From positions 93,492-142,109 of the forward strand of contig VHZZ01000007.1 of assembly GCA_009801015.1 (NCBI GenBank): a DNA stretch of 48,618 bases. Reading direction: 5' to 3'. The stretch is from Silene noctiflora. Lineage: Eukaryota; Streptophyta; Magnoliopsida; Caryophyllales; Caryophyllaceae. The notes beneath the pieces were generated by a model, which searched no databases, was not told the DNA's origin, and was given only the letters and a program-made list of their open reading frames with translations. The position numbers and the translations under genes are program-made. The first letter of the stretch is position 1; each line of letters opens with the position of its first letter. Of this stretch, positions 1 through 16,204 are shown in pieces.

Positions 1-94
1 TTTTTATATAAATAACATATACGTATTTAATTCAATATAGTTTATAATAATTTTAAGTAGCAAACCCGCGCAATTTTGCGCGGGTTAAAACTAG
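1..94 (+). mobile_element. 3' end of a Helitron-like element (cut by window edge)
   Basis: A perfect 11-bp hairpin with a 2-nt loop (arms 63-73 and 76-86, CCCGCGC stem) is followed at 91-94 by CTAG and then T. A GC-rich hairpin just before CTRR-T is the usual Helitron 3' terminus. The 5' end lies outside the window. A second terminus of the same form is seen at 41277 in the opposite orientation, which supports the reading. Confidence 0.5.
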
Positions 95-571
95 TAATAG
101 TATTATGTTGTGTTAACACACAAATAGGATTATACATCCAGATGTATATAAGTATTGTACAACCAAGGTATAAGTATCTTAGCTTATGTGTATTTTTTCT
201 GAGCTAATTCAAAGTTCATATTTTTAATGTGTAAATGGATGAGCTTAGATACTTTCTAATAAAACTCATATTCTTTAATATAAAACTCGAATACTTTAAT
301 ATAAAACTCATATTTTACACCGTACAACTGGTGTATAGTCCATAAATTGGTGTTAACACCTAAAAATCAAAACAGTTTTAATTGATTGATATATAAACAT
401 TTACCTTCACAATAATAATAATATATATCGAATCTTTGTACCAAAAAATATATCGAATCTCAAATGATCTTTTACTTGTGCCATCAAGATCCACTTAATT
501 ATATATACTACAATAGTACAATGTGAGAAACTCATAAACTAATCATTATTAAATTTCAAATTAAAATAATA
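95..571. repeat. AT-rich intergenic DNA holding a dispersed repeat (130-370)
   Basis: No gene is visible. About 130-370 is a diverged copy of a sequence that recurs at 42585-43085: both hold 'acaaccaaggtataa', 'gcttatgtgtattttttct', runs of 'aaaactcatatt' and end near 'gtccataaattg'. The family is not identified. Confidence 0.5.
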
Positions 572-780
572 CTTCCTCCATTCCAGGTCATCTGTTTAAC
601 CATTTTATTTTTTGGTATCTCGATCAATTATTTAACTTTCTATTTTGGTAATATTTTTGATGAACGATTTAATGTTCGCTACTCAATTTGGTCCACTTTT
701 CATTAAATAATTGATTCTCCTCTCTTTCTTTGGTCTTTGTAACAAAATCAAAGGTAAACAAATGACCGGCAAGAACGAAG
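572..780. mobile_element. Stowaway-like MITE
   Basis: A 209-bp element with terminal inverted repeats (CTTCCTCCATTCCAGGTCAT at the left, the complement ending ATGACCGG...GAAG at the right) and TA on both sides (570-571 and 781-782). Similar elements lie at 44689 and 47871. Confidence 0.65.
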
Positions 781-783
781 TAA

Positions 784-1100
784 TCCCCTATATACTAAAA
801 GATTAATGCATCTCTAAATTTTCCCGTTTAAATTTCCCGCCTAAGTGATATTTACTTCACAATATTTATTTCCTAATTAATTAGTCTTCAATATCTATAT
901 TTACTATTGAACAATATTTATCTCCTAATTAATTTTGTAACATTAATCATGGTTTAACATCTATCATCGTTTAACTTTTACATAAATAAGGCTAATAAAA
1001 TATTTTATTGGGATATAAATGCAAATTTTCTACTCTTTTCAAAATGGACATAAACTACATTAGTTTAATTAATACCATGCATTTGCACTGGAGCTATACT
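784..1100 (+). mobile_element. Helitron-like copy, 5' end at 784
   Basis: It begins TCCCCTATATACTAAAAGA directly after the Stowaway element. The next 300 bp match, in reverse complement, the sequence at 28818-29050 almost base for base, so this is a dispersed family. TC at the 5' end with A before it fits a Helitron. The 3' end is uncertain because another element with a near-identical start (1109) follows. Confidence 0.45.
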
Positions 1101-1108
1101 ACTATCAA

Positions 1109-1684
1109 TCCCCTATCTACTAAAAGAATAGGTGAACTCATGATTTTTCCCGCCAAAAAGCATATTCTTAATTAAAGAAGTTGATCACAATTAAATTCAT
1201 TCACTAAATAAGGAATCTACTTATAAATTATAGTTATTTCATTAATTTATAAATTTTTATTAATATTTCACTAAACTTTAAACTAAAATTTTAATTAAAT
1301 ATTAATAAAATTTATACAAAACTATAAATTGTTAACTAAACTATACTTTTATTTAAATATTCATAAAATTTATACAAAACTATAAATTGTTAAATATTTT
1401 ATGGATGCTATTATTTGAGAAGGACTTGACCTGTTGACCATACTACGTATCAAACAAAACTGTAAATCACTAAATTTTTTTCATGAAAAAAAAAAATGAG
1501 ATAAATTTTATAAAAAATACTTTCTTTAGATTAACTTTCAGCACATAACTAAATTCACTTAATCAATTTTAGCTTCAACAAACATACTTACGAGAAATAC
1601 GAACAATTATTGACACTATTATATAAGAAATTTAATTAAAATATAACACTCTATCATTTATTGCACGGGGTCTAAATTAGTATT
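1109..1684 (+). mobile_element. Second Helitron-like copy (candidate)
   Basis: It begins TCCCCTATCTACTAAAAGA. A half-hairpin 'ttgcacgggg' about 20 bp before an ATTAG|T end at 1684 may be a decayed 3' terminus. The interior (1300-1395) holds a direct repeat of about 59 bp ('aaatttatacaaaactataa' twice). Boundaries are weak. Confidence 0.3.
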
Positions 1685-2240
1685 AAATGAAATAATTTAT
1701 ACTAGCATCTAATCTTTAAAATCCAATATTCTTCTTCAACTATCAAGAAAATTAATCAAATTAACAATTCCGAAATAATAGATCATCCACCAATTTTATA
1801 AATCTTTTTTTAGACATTTTTATTAAAAATTAAAAAGCAACTTATTATTATTTAGGTGTATGAGTAGGTGGAGTATACCAAAAACAAAATATTAGTAAGG
1901 TTGTTTGGCAACTTGGCTTATCATATTAAACCATTTTTTTCTTCCTCCAAAAATATTGCATGCTCCAACTCAATACCAACTATAAAACATTTTAATTATT
2001 AATTATTAATTCATAAATTCATTATTTAATATTTTTAATTCAAGTTTCTCAAAATCCCAACTTAATAACATTCGAGTGATCTCACAGGACAATATCCGTC
2101 TTAAACATAATAAATACAACATTTTAACAAAATATTGGTTTAAACATAATAAACTTGAGATAACAAAATATATATAGTTTCTGAGCATTATAATAACGGT
2201 TTTAAACAAGAATTTTCGATAAAAAGTTTTCATTTTTATT
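1685..2240. other. AT-rich intergenic stretch, no gene seen
   Basis: Very AT-rich sequence upstream of the Agenet/ENT gene. Open frames here are short and of low complexity, with no family resemblance. The promoter and transcription start of the downstream gene probably lie near its right end, but I cannot point to a secure TATA box. Confidence 0.5.
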
Positions 2241-2749
2241 GTATAGAACAACAAGGTATTTTCTCCTTAATTCTCTATTTTCTTTGGGTTTTCTTTTGTT
2301 TTAATTTCAAGCACTTTCCAGTTAGTAATCCCAATTGGGTAATTAAGATTTTTGTTATTGTTGGTATTTTAATTAGTACTGTTACTGTATAATTTGTTTG
2401 GATTTTTGTGCTATTTGATCATTTGCAAGATTGTAGATTATTGATCATTTATTGATTTATTGATTCAATTTGCTGTGTGATGAAGTTTGATTATTATTTT
2501 ATGGAAAAGTTTTGTTCTTGATTGTTATTAGTTCATGATGTAATATATGATTGGTAACAAAATTAATTATTTTTGTGTGCTTTACTGGGATTTTAATGAT
2601 GAAACTCTGAAAGTTAGTAATTTTTTTCCATTTGGGTTTTTGATTATTGTTAATGGTTAATCTGTATGATCAATTTAGTTTGAATTTGATGCATATGAGT
2701 TAAACATGTTTGTGTGAGTCTTGTTAATCCAAATGGTTGTATTCGTCGT

Positions 2750-3056
2750 TTAATTATACGGTTAATGGATTGGTCTCACATGTAAAACCGTCTCATATGA
2801 GTTATGATGCACATGTTTATGTGTTGAGCTCTTTTGATCATTGCAGTATACATCTAGATGTAAGACAATCTAATCTAATATTGGTCTTCTGAGTTTGGAA
2901 TCTGAACAAAAGATTTGAATTTTCAAATGCTTAGTTTAATCCATGTAGTCGGATTGGTCTCACCTGTAAAACCGTCTCATATAAGTTACTTTCCAGTTTC
3001 CAGATGTTTATGTGTTTTAGTTTAGTTTGTGAATTTTTTCTTTTGATAATTGCAGT
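2750..3056 (+). repeat. Tandem duplication with two candidate splice acceptors (5' leader)
   Basis: Two related segments, about 2752-2850 and 2940-3060, share 'ggtctcac', 'tgtaaaaccgtctcatat', 'atgtttatgtgtt' and the ending 'ttgcag|tata'. The duplicated ending gives two plausible 3' splice sites (AG at 2846 and 3055) for a leader intron of the gene that starts at 3210. Confidence 0.45.
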
Positions 3057-3209
3057 ATACAATCCAATCCAAAATTGGGATTCTATGTTTCGAGTCTGAT
3101 GTTTAGTTTACTCCTTGATCGTAGTTTTGTGCTAAATAATCGTTCTCATAGGTTATTCTTGCTGAAACAGGGATTCTATTTGAATTTTTGGTATTTCAAA
3201 GCAAATAAA

Positions 3210-4529
3210 ATGAGATTCAAAAAGGGTACTAAAGTGGAGGTGTCGAGCGTAAAGGAGGGTCCATCAGGGTGTTGGCGTAGAGCTGAGATAATTAGTAGAA
3301 ATAGTCACCGTTATGCTGTTAGATATGAAGAGAATACTGAGCTATTTGGGAAATCAACGGTTGAGAGTGTGTCACGTAAAGCGATTAGACCGTGTCCCCC
3401 ACAGGTAGATTTACTACAGGACTGGTTACCTGGTGATGTCGTGGAGGTGTTGCATAACTTTTCTTGGAAAATGGCCACAGTTTTGAAGGTGTCCGGACGT
3501 AATCATCTCTTTGTTAGGTTATTTGGATCGGCTGTTGAATTTAGAGTAAATAAGTATGATGTACGAGCGAGAATTTGCTGGCAAGATGGTGAATGGATTG
3601 TGATTGGAAAGGTATAAACCTATTATTATTATTATTTCATTTGCCCTTCGTACTCTTCAATACTTGGCATAAGAATGAATGGGGCACACATGAACGCGAG
3701 AGCGTGTTAATGTAGTAAATTGATTTGAATGCCCAAAAAGAAACAAGTAGTATTGTATTAGTTAATTTTAATCGTATTTTGTTGTTTTATGCAGGCTTCA
3801 GATAAGTCTGAAGATCTAAGGTTCAGGATCCCGGTGTCTCAAAATGCTAATAATCAACAACGAAAACTGGTTACTTTTGTGAGTGGACGTAAAAAGTATC
3901 GTAATGAATTCAGTCAGAACACCAACATTGCATTGGGATCTCAAGCAGTGTCTCTGAAACTTTTGAAAAGAAACCTATCTGATATTGTTCATTCCGAGGT
4001 TGAATCATATGCATGGCCCTCTCGGAAGAAGATTCAGTTGGGAAACATAGAGAGCCTGTCTCAGTATCCCGAGAAGGTAGAAAATGTTGCTTCTTTAATC
4101 GAAAACATAAACGGATGTTCAGAAATGATTAACGAGAGGGAGAAAAGAGATGATGTTAGTGTTTCATCATCTGTTGGTAGCTGTAGTGTCTATCGGAACT
4201 CTTCCCATAATTTGCATCATGTTTATGCCGCAGGTCAATATGAAGCTAATGACGGTCAATCTAGTGATGCTGAATCATGTTACCCATTGAGATCCGAGGA
4301 AGGAAACTATGTCCTTCCTGAAAAGGTAGTATTGGTAGACGAAATCCATAGGTTAGAGTTACATGCATATCGGTGTACCTTAGGGGCATTATATGAATCA
4401 GGTCCCTTAAGTTGGGAACAAGAACTATTACTGACAAACCTTCGAGATTCACTGCATATATCAACCGATGAGCATTTGGCGGAGATAAGGAGCTTGGTTT
4501 CATCTAGTATTTGCTTTGCATCTAGTTGA
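3210..4529 (+). CDS. Agenet (plant Tudor-like) and ENT domain protein
   Basis: Two coding exons, 3210-3611 and 3795-4529, joined at a clean GT-AG intron with the frame kept; 378 residues. Residues 1-134 form two Agenet/Tudor-like modules, beginning with the RFKKGTKVEV strand typical of the family and a second unit starting near DWLPGDVVEVL. The middle is low-complexity and polar. Residues about 310-372 are an ENT domain (ELHAYRCTLGALYESGPLSW, then LTNLRDSLHIS), the fold first described in EMSY. Proteins of this layout in plants are taken to be nuclear readers of histone marks or RNA-binding Tudor-like proteins; the exact ligand is not known to me. The start was set at the Met before the Agenet core. 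An in-frame Met at 3099 would add 37 residues with no recognisable domain and is less likely. Upstream introns in the leader are probable. Confidence 0.85.
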
Positions 4530-5187
4530 CTGAACATTCAGTTTATATTCTCTGTTGTTTTTAAGTTTCCGAAGAGTTCTTTGCAATTGTAAGAAGCGCA
4601 ACTAATTCGGGTCTTTTATGCCCGTGTAACATTTCTTATGTTTTCATATTGGTTTTCTGCATTGTATTTGACATTATGATCACAGATTCTCATTGAAGAC
4701 GGGCACTATCCGTCACAAGTTGAAGACGAATGTATCAGAATGTCAAGGTTTGATCCATTATTGTCCAATGTTGTCTTTGTATTTGCCTTCTTTGTTCTAC
4801 TTTCTTGTCTTTGTTGTTGCGCTATAAAATAGCTCACTAAATTGATTGCGCTTTTTATTGTAAACCATCAGTCTATGTAATGAAAACCTATGCCTTTCGT
4901 GGTTTTAAATCTCGATATCGGTTGTAGTCACGATATCGGTATAATCAATCCTTAATCGGTCGTAAAGGACGGATCGCGGTGAATCTCGGGCGATATCTCG
5001 TATTGGTAGAGTGAAAATTCGATACAACTCGGCCAATACGATACAAATCGGCTGAGATTTTGAACGGTGATGCCTTTACATTACTACTTACTGCCTGTTC
5101 AAGTGACTAATTTCAGTCGCCAAATTGATATTGGCGACTGTTTTCGGTCGCCCGTTTTAGTCGGCTGACTGCTGTTTTCTTGTAGTG
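4530..5187. repeat. 3' flank with dispersed-repeat pieces, ending in a CACTA-type terminus
   Basis: About 4685-4730 carries 'cattgaagacgggcactatc', related to the terminal repeats of the MITE at 26734-27169. About 4905-5065 is rich in 'cgatatcgg' direct and inverted motifs. 5171-5187 reads CACTACAAGAAAACAGC on the minus strand, a CACTA-like terminus; the matching other end is not found, so it is a fragment. The 4530-4680 part is probably the 3' UTR of the Agenet/ENT gene. Confidence 0.4.
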
Positions 5188-5746
5188 GAAACCAAGTCTC
5201 ATACCAAAATAAATTCATATTCTCATACCTTAAAAATCGAAATTGGTTATGTTTTATTTATAAATAAATCATATTTTTTTTAACAAAAATAATTTCTTTA
5301 CATTCTGAAAAAAATGAAAATGAAAATGAAAATTTTGATTTTATTTTATATTTTTTAAGAAAATCATTATTTTTATTAAGACATTTCTTTGTTACTTAAC
5401 AAAAATTTTAGGTAATCAAATTAAGCACACATATTCTAGAGTTCTTCAGCTTTAAAAATAAAACAAAATTATATATATTTTTCAAATAATTGTTTAAAAA
5501 TTTACGAAAAATATTTAGTATTTAGTCTACTAAAATTTAAATATTTTGATTTTTATAAATTAATTAAAAATCTTCTCTAATTGATGTTAATTTATTTTAG
5601 GATCTAGTTTCATTTGTTAGTTTTTTTTTTTTATATATTTTGATTGTATATTTCGTAAAAAGTGTAATCAATTTAACTTTTTATACATGATATATTGAAT
5701 TTCTCATTAGATTTTAGATAAGGGTTTAATTTCATTTTTTATAGAT
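5188..5746. other. AT-rich gap, no gene seen
   Basis: Low-complexity A/T sequence between the CACTA-like fragment and the LINE. No open frame or repeat of note. The poly-T at about 5746-5755 belongs to the LINE tail on the minus strand. Confidence 0.5.
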
Positions 5747-7585
5747 TTTTTTTTGACAACTGTGAAGGAAAATGCTAATAGTCAACTACATTCTCATGAC
5801 GCGTTGGGCCACGCCATGAGCCAATCCATTTAACAATCTATGAACAGAAGAAACACATAAACTGTGGAAATTAAGAGAAAGCTGTTGAATGTCTTCCAGG
5901 AGCCCATTAATAAGATGATGCTCTGTCTCCACGCTTGCCAACGGGTATAAAACCTGCAAGCAATCCGACGAAATCTCAATGTGACGCATACCAATCCTCC
6001 GGGTCCATTCAATCGCAGCACGAAGTCCCAGAGCCTCAGCCTGTAGAGGCGATTCAGCTCGCACTTTGAGACCATGAGAGAAGGTGATTGCTCATGTGCG
6101 AGCCAAGACGACCCAATCAACAACACCGTCAGACCGACTTTTCCAAGCAGCATCCACATATACCCGTACTGAATCGCAAGAAGACGGTCCCCAATCAAAT
6201 AGAAAGGTCGACCCTCCTTCAAACCGCAGTTGTCACCCATATCGGAATTCTCATCAGTATTCTGACGAAATCCTCCCTCTTTCATTCCTTTTGTCATGGC
6301 TATCAAGGCCGTTCGTGTTGTATCTTTCCAGAAACCAAAGAAAGAAGATGGATGAAAAGACTCCCCCTGAACACTTTAGCGTTACGAGCCCCCCATAAAC
6401 ACCATAAGATAGCTAGAAAACTCACCACCTGCTTTTCCGCATCCTCTAAGCTTCCTAAGAAAAACAATCAATTCATAACCTATTCACCGAGATCCAAATG
6501 ATCTCCCTAATCCGCTTGGATCCCCAGTTCGGACGCAGCCCAGACCTTTCTACCAATGATGCAATCGCGAAACAAGTGTTCCACTGTTTCCACCATAGAT
6601 CCATCATGTCAACAAAGATGGCAGTACACATTGACCCCTATATTCCGTCTGAGAAAGTTACTTCCCACCGAAAGGGAGTCAGTAATAATTCTCCACACTA
6701 AGATCTTCCAAACCTGAGGACCCGGCAGCCTCCAAAGTTTCTTTTTACAGAAACTCCGGCTCTTTACATTCAGTCTAGTTTGATCCTTCTCTGAACCCTT
6801 ACTCTCCATAAACTGTGTAAAAGCTGCTTCATAACCCGTCTTGACAGAATACCTACCACTACTACTCAGTGGCCAGAAAGCTTTATCCAGTGTCTGGGCA
6901 TAGCATAGAGGCATTGCTAATATCTTTTCTGCATCCTCCTCGACAAAAGTTCGCGGACCAACCCCTCATTCCATGTACGCCAACCAAGGACGAGATCCTT
7001 AACCCGTAGGTTCCGTAACGAGACATAATCAAGGCCTAGCAGAGCCTCCTTAGGTTCCGGACATGATCCGAAGACCCACCCAGAGTCCCACACACCTAGA
7101 TGGGAGTTAACCCTGGCTTCCATCCCACATATCGAGTTAAGAGATCATAACCATGAAGCATACTGCGTGCACCCCAAGAGAGATCAGAACGCTTTGGTGA
7201 TGAAAAAATACCCCTGGATGTGCTTACACCAAACAGCTTAGCACGAAAAACCTTACAAAAATAAGAGTTTTCACCCGAAACCAAACGCCATGCATGCTTA
7301 GCCATCAAAACCTGATTTAAGCAACCAATATTTCACATACCCAGACCCCTTCACTTTTAGGTAAACTGAGAAAGTTTCTACTACACCAATGAGTCGTACC
7401 AGCCACCCTACACCCTGCCCGCCAAAAATGAGACAAAATAGAATTCACCCTATTTATCACACTTACCGGTAGTTTAAATACCGATAGAAAGTAATTCGAG
7501 AGATTGGACAAGACCGATGATATAAGTGTAAGACGTCCCGCAGGTGAGAAATATCCCATTCCAAAAAGTGATACGACATATACTC
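5747..7585 (-). mobile_element. 5'-truncated, decayed LINE (non-LTR retrotransposon)
   Basis: Read on the minus strand, the pieces come in LINE order. The C-terminal reverse transcriptase thumb is about 7320-7570 (FSPAGRLTLISSVLSNLSNY, then SILSHFWR). A tract with KHAWRL-like sequence follows (7096-7308), then the zf-RVT domain (6609-6914, SGRYSVKTGYEA and VWKILVWRI). Last is an RNase H domain (about 5790-6180, VDAAWKSRSDGVVDW, then AEALGLRAAIEW). Frameshifts and stops separate the pieces, including a TGA inside the RNase H part. A poly-T at 5746-5755 is the reverse complement of the poly-A tail. The catalytic polymerase core is missing, so the element is dead. Confidence 0.85.
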
Positions 7586-8338
7586 CTAAAGATTTTTTTT
7601 TTTTTTTTTTTTTTGTATAAAAAAAATTAAAAAAATTGTAGAACTTATCAGAAGGGTCAATTACCACTTCACCACATATACTCCTAAAAATTTATTTTTA
7701 TTTTTTTTTTTTTTTTTAATTTTTTTTTTACAAAAGAGTATTATATAGCAATTTTTCAGTTATTTATTAATGAGTTCTTAGCTACATGCTCAGCTGTTTT
7801 AAGACTTTTTAGAAACAAATCGTTAAAAGTGGCCGGAGTTGACTGCTTCCTGGTGTCGATTCCCTCAAATCAAGTTGTACGGAGTACTTGTTTTAATGAA
7901 AGGTTTAGCGTTCAGATAACGCACGATTCTTTAAACTGAAGGGTTCCCGGAACAAATTTTCAGACGAAAAGAATAGCCCCTTCAATATTACGAGATAGAT
8001 AATAGTAGGAATTATCACTTCCTACATTTGATTGAGAATAACAGCATTTGACACAGGCTCCATAAAAAAAATTAAAAAAAAAAATCAAAGGCATTTGATA
8101 CATAATAGTATAATACTGCATTGAAAACTATCAGGCTCAACTTGCAAGTTCCAACGACGAAATGATCTGGATGGATAAAACGCAGCCCGGCCTAGTACAG
8201 TTCCAACTATTCAGACTCACATGGATTGTTAAGAGTTATGTTCAGAACAGGTGAGAAAACATGCGAAAAACATTGTCGACTACAAGGAAACACGATAAGG
8301 GTTCCCCGCTCTTGACACCAGACACCATTGCCAAGCAC
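7586..8338. other. Spacer: poly-T tracts and RPT6 3' UTR
   Basis: Two long T-rich tracts (from about 7590 and 7692) each follow a copy of 'catatactcctaaa' (7576 and 7674), so about 98 bp may be an insertion or slippage duplication. No gene is seen from 7740 to 8100. The last 200 bases are likely the 3' UTR of the RPT6 gene on the minus strand. Confidence 0.4.
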
Positions 8339-12929
<4,591 letters not shown>

Positions 12930-13145
12930 AGCTTCTTCTATCTCGATCTTTCTTGCGTGAGAGGGTAACGAAAAATTTGGGGGATTTTGGATTTGGAGTT
13001 AAAGTTGTTGTTAAGGAAGGAAGTGTTTGGGGTTACCGGTTATATAGAGATGGCCGAACCCGAACCCGAGTCCGTATATGGTTTGTGAGTGGTTTGATTT
13101 TGGGCTTAGTTTTGTGTCGGTCTGATATGGCATGGCATGGCCCAC

Positions 13146-13682
13146 TTAGACCTGGTAAAACGGGTCAATCAGGTAGGTATGGGTCAGCTCACCTTTTCGG
13201 GTCGGGTTGAGTCGGGTCGGGTCTTTTCCGAGTTTTGGGTTAGTTTCGGGTGACTTGTTGTCGGATCACTTCGGATCGGGACATTTTCGGGTATGGGTCA
13301 TTTTGGGTCGGGTTGCTTACGAGTTAATGGTTAAGCACTTTAGTTAGTACTACTTTGATTAAGAAATACTATTTTGCAAATTTAACTATTTATTAGGGAT
13401 TGTTGTAACCAATAAAACTTTATTTTGATACATACTTCGTATAATATTAAGATGATTTAGTACTAATCGTTTTGGGTTATTTTAGGTCACTTCAAGCTAT
13501 TGGGATCGGGTCAATTATGAGTAGAATCTTTTCGGGTTGAGTCAACATTGGGTTAGACATTGTTCGGTCGGGTCTGTGTCGGGTCAGGTCGATTCAGGTC
13601 AAGCAAGTGTGGGTTATTTTCGGGTTGAAGGTTGGCCTTTTCGGGTCGGGTCATTATGGTGTAACCCATTTTGCTAGGTCTA
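13146..13682. mobile_element. hAT-type MITE rich in 'cgggtcgggt', upstream of RPT6
   Basis: Terminal inverted repeats TAGACCTGGTAAAACGGGT (left) and, reverse complemented, TAGACCTAGCAAAATGGGT (right). The 8-bp direct repeat tggcccac lies on both sides (13138-13145 and 13683-13690). It is the same family as 43251-43793. It inserted about 220 bp upstream of the RPT6 start codon. Confidence 0.75.
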
Positions 13683-14023
13683 TGGCCCACATGGGTATGT
13701 TTAAGACCTACTAAATTTTGACCCGATCTCACCAGTTTTCTTAGGGTCAATACCCAAAAATTTTGACCCGTTTTGTTTGATCTAAATCCAAATATTTATG
13801 GTTGAAATTCGACGCAAATGGGTTGACCCATTTGATAAAGACAAATAAAAAAAATTATTTAAATATTATAAATTCGAAATAATAGTTAAAAGTTTATCAA
13901 TTTAGTACTTCAAATTACAAACTCAATTAAATAATCCATCTATGTGTGACTTGGGCTCGACAAACGAATCATATCATATAAGGTTTAATTTGTATTCATG
14001 TCAACAATGGCTCTTTTTGGAAC
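13683..14023. other. Spacer, no gene seen
   Basis: More 'gacccg' words (13730-13830) suggest an older, further decayed repeat of the same GC-rich kind. No supported coding sequence. Confidence 0.35.
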
Positions 14024-14287
14024 GAGAGTAATTAAAATTGGAGCTATGGAGGCTAAAATAGGAGGAAATGAGAGGATATTGGTGGTTAATACTGGTTGCG
14101 GAGGGTGAAAATAGGAAGTGATAGATGGATGATTCCAAGTAATACATTACCTTTATATAGAGGTATTAATTCCTCCATCGCCCCCTCTTTCCACCATCCA
14201 CAACCACCACTAACCACCAATTTCTTCTCATTTCTTATTGTTTTAGCTTCCATTACTACCGTAATTATTATTCTCATTTCAATCGAG
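14024..14287. mobile_element. Foldback MITE
   Basis: The left arm (about 14024-14110, with 'ggaggaaatgagaggat' and 'attggtggttaa') is the imperfect inverse of the right arm (about 14180-14287, with 'ccaccaatttcttctcattt'). The whole could fold into one long hairpin. Target duplication not resolved. Confidence 0.5.
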
Positions 14288-16204
14288 TCCTAAAGGGTAA
14301 TCTTTCCACACCAACCATAGTCAATTTCATAAACAAGTCAATTGTGTCGATCCCAACTCCATACATTTAATTTTCAACCCGATTAGTTTAACACATAAAC
14401 TTTTAAGCAGACCACTTTTAACCTGTAACCTTTTAAAATTATCAAGCTAACTAACTTATATGAAGTATAACCTAATAATCCAAAAACGATAAATGATACG
14501 AAGTATGTTCAGTTTTCAAATATGATAGGTAGATTATTGGCCCAACCCATTTCAAGTATATCCTATTTAAATAAATAGCTTTGTATATCAAGTAATCTCA
14601 AGACTTTAATCGTAACCTGACCAACTTAAATTTCATGTTAATTTTACTCCAACCCATTTACCTATAAAAAATGGGTTATATTCATTCATACACAAGTTTT
14701 ACTCTTTTATGTACAAAATTAACCACTCAACCCTCTCATGTTAACACCATGATTTTCAAGTGTTTTTCAACTTTCTCCCTCTACCTCACAAATAACACCA
14801 GCCCACCACCACCACCCAACCATCGTGTCACCAGCACTGCCCCAACCTCTCTTCCACTCCACCGCCTCCCAAAACCGCCCCTTCCCCGTTTGCCTACCAA
14901 CCCACCTCCTGTACTACCACTAGATTGCTTTTTTTCCCACTTAAACAAACCCATCCTTCGACACTAGACTTTTGTCCACCGACCCTCCTCGACCACCCTG
15001 CCAACTACGATCCCTGTGTCTTGCACGATAAGACGACCATCGCAGATCCTCATCCCCTTGCATAATTCGACCATCACATCAGACCCCCCGCTCCATGCAC
15101 ACGCCATCATTTCTCCCAGAATGTCGGCCTACCAATGACGCTCCGCCGACCAGACGACCATCTCCTTTTCCACCATCACCCACTCCCCTGCCACCCTAGC
15201 CAATAAGCCATCCCTTTCTCATCAGCCTTAAATGTTATAAACCCTAATTTAATTTAGGTATCTAATTTCACAAAAAAATATATTACATAATTAAAAGTTA
15301 AAATTAGGAACTATTGCTTGATTAATATAAGAACAAGATTTGTGATGGATTAATTTGATGAGCATTTGATTAATTTCCTAGAGGAATAGAGTTCAAAGAT
15401 TTTTATTTATTTTTATTTTTTATTTTTTTAACAAGGGTAAGCTGTGGAAAATTTATGGGAAAAAGTCCATGAAAGAGTAAAAAATCCGTCCATAAATGAG
15501 CAAGTATGTAAGAAATATTCGTTTTAAAATACCCGTTAACTTTGTATTAGGTATATATCGTATTTTACGGGTCGAATTATCTATTTCATGCTAGAACTCA
15601 CTAAAGCCAAATCCAAAGAAAACGAGCATGCGACTATAGCACAATGCAAATGTTTGATCAAATCAACACAATTTTGTAATTGGTTTACCAATAAATGCAT
15701 TGCATTAAAAGGAAACCATAATAATAAAACTAAGATTGAAGTTGTCATCATAGTTCTTCCTTCCTTGTTCTTAGGTTGTTCATAGAGCAACAAAATTGCT
15801 CACTTTGATCTTCAACCCTTCATCAAATCAACTATCTTTTTACCCTTTTCTTTCTCCTTTTAAAAAAACCCAAAAAAACATTAACTTTCTTGATTTGTTT
15901 TAATACATTAGGGTGATAATCCCTAAAAAAAAATTAGATTTTTGATCAATTATCATACATTTTCTTAAATTTGTAGGATTACTGTTTGTGATCTGATAAA
16001 AATCTTACAGAAAATAGTTTGTTGGTTTAAATTGTTGTTGAATTTTTCTAGGGTTTGATGATTTGATAACCCTAAAATACAAATTACTGAAAAAGATTGG
16101 AACTTTGATTGTTTTAGATTGATTTTTTCATCTGGGTTTTGTTGAAATTTCAAGTAGTTTTCTGGGTAAAATTTAGTTTTTTCTATATTGAAGTGAAAAA
16201 TTAA
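14288..16204. other. Region upstream of the STRAP gene; includes a C-rich tract
   Basis: About 14790-15210 is strongly C-rich on the plus strand and yields Pro-rich open frames with no signal peptide, domain or plausible full gene, so I do not call a gene. 15240-15560 is AT-rich. The leader and promoter of the STRAP gene are expected in the last 400 bases (15800-16204), where pyrimidine-rich tracts occur, but no secure TATA box is seen. Confidence 0.4.

Noticed and set aside
61-95. Rho-independent terminator hairpin
   Set aside because: Plant nuclear context; hairpin followed by CTAG-T fits a Helitron 3' end.
4261-4537. Minus-strand open frames opposite exon 2 of the Agenet/ENT gene
   Set aside because: Antisense shadows of a well supported exon.
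6084-6701. Plus-strand open frames of 67-137 codons
   Set aside because: Antisense to the decayed LINE; no protein-like features.
14671-14967. Pro-rich open frame of 98 codons
   Set aside because: Caused by a C-rich tract; the N-terminal part is unrelated low-complexity sequence with no signal peptide or splice support.
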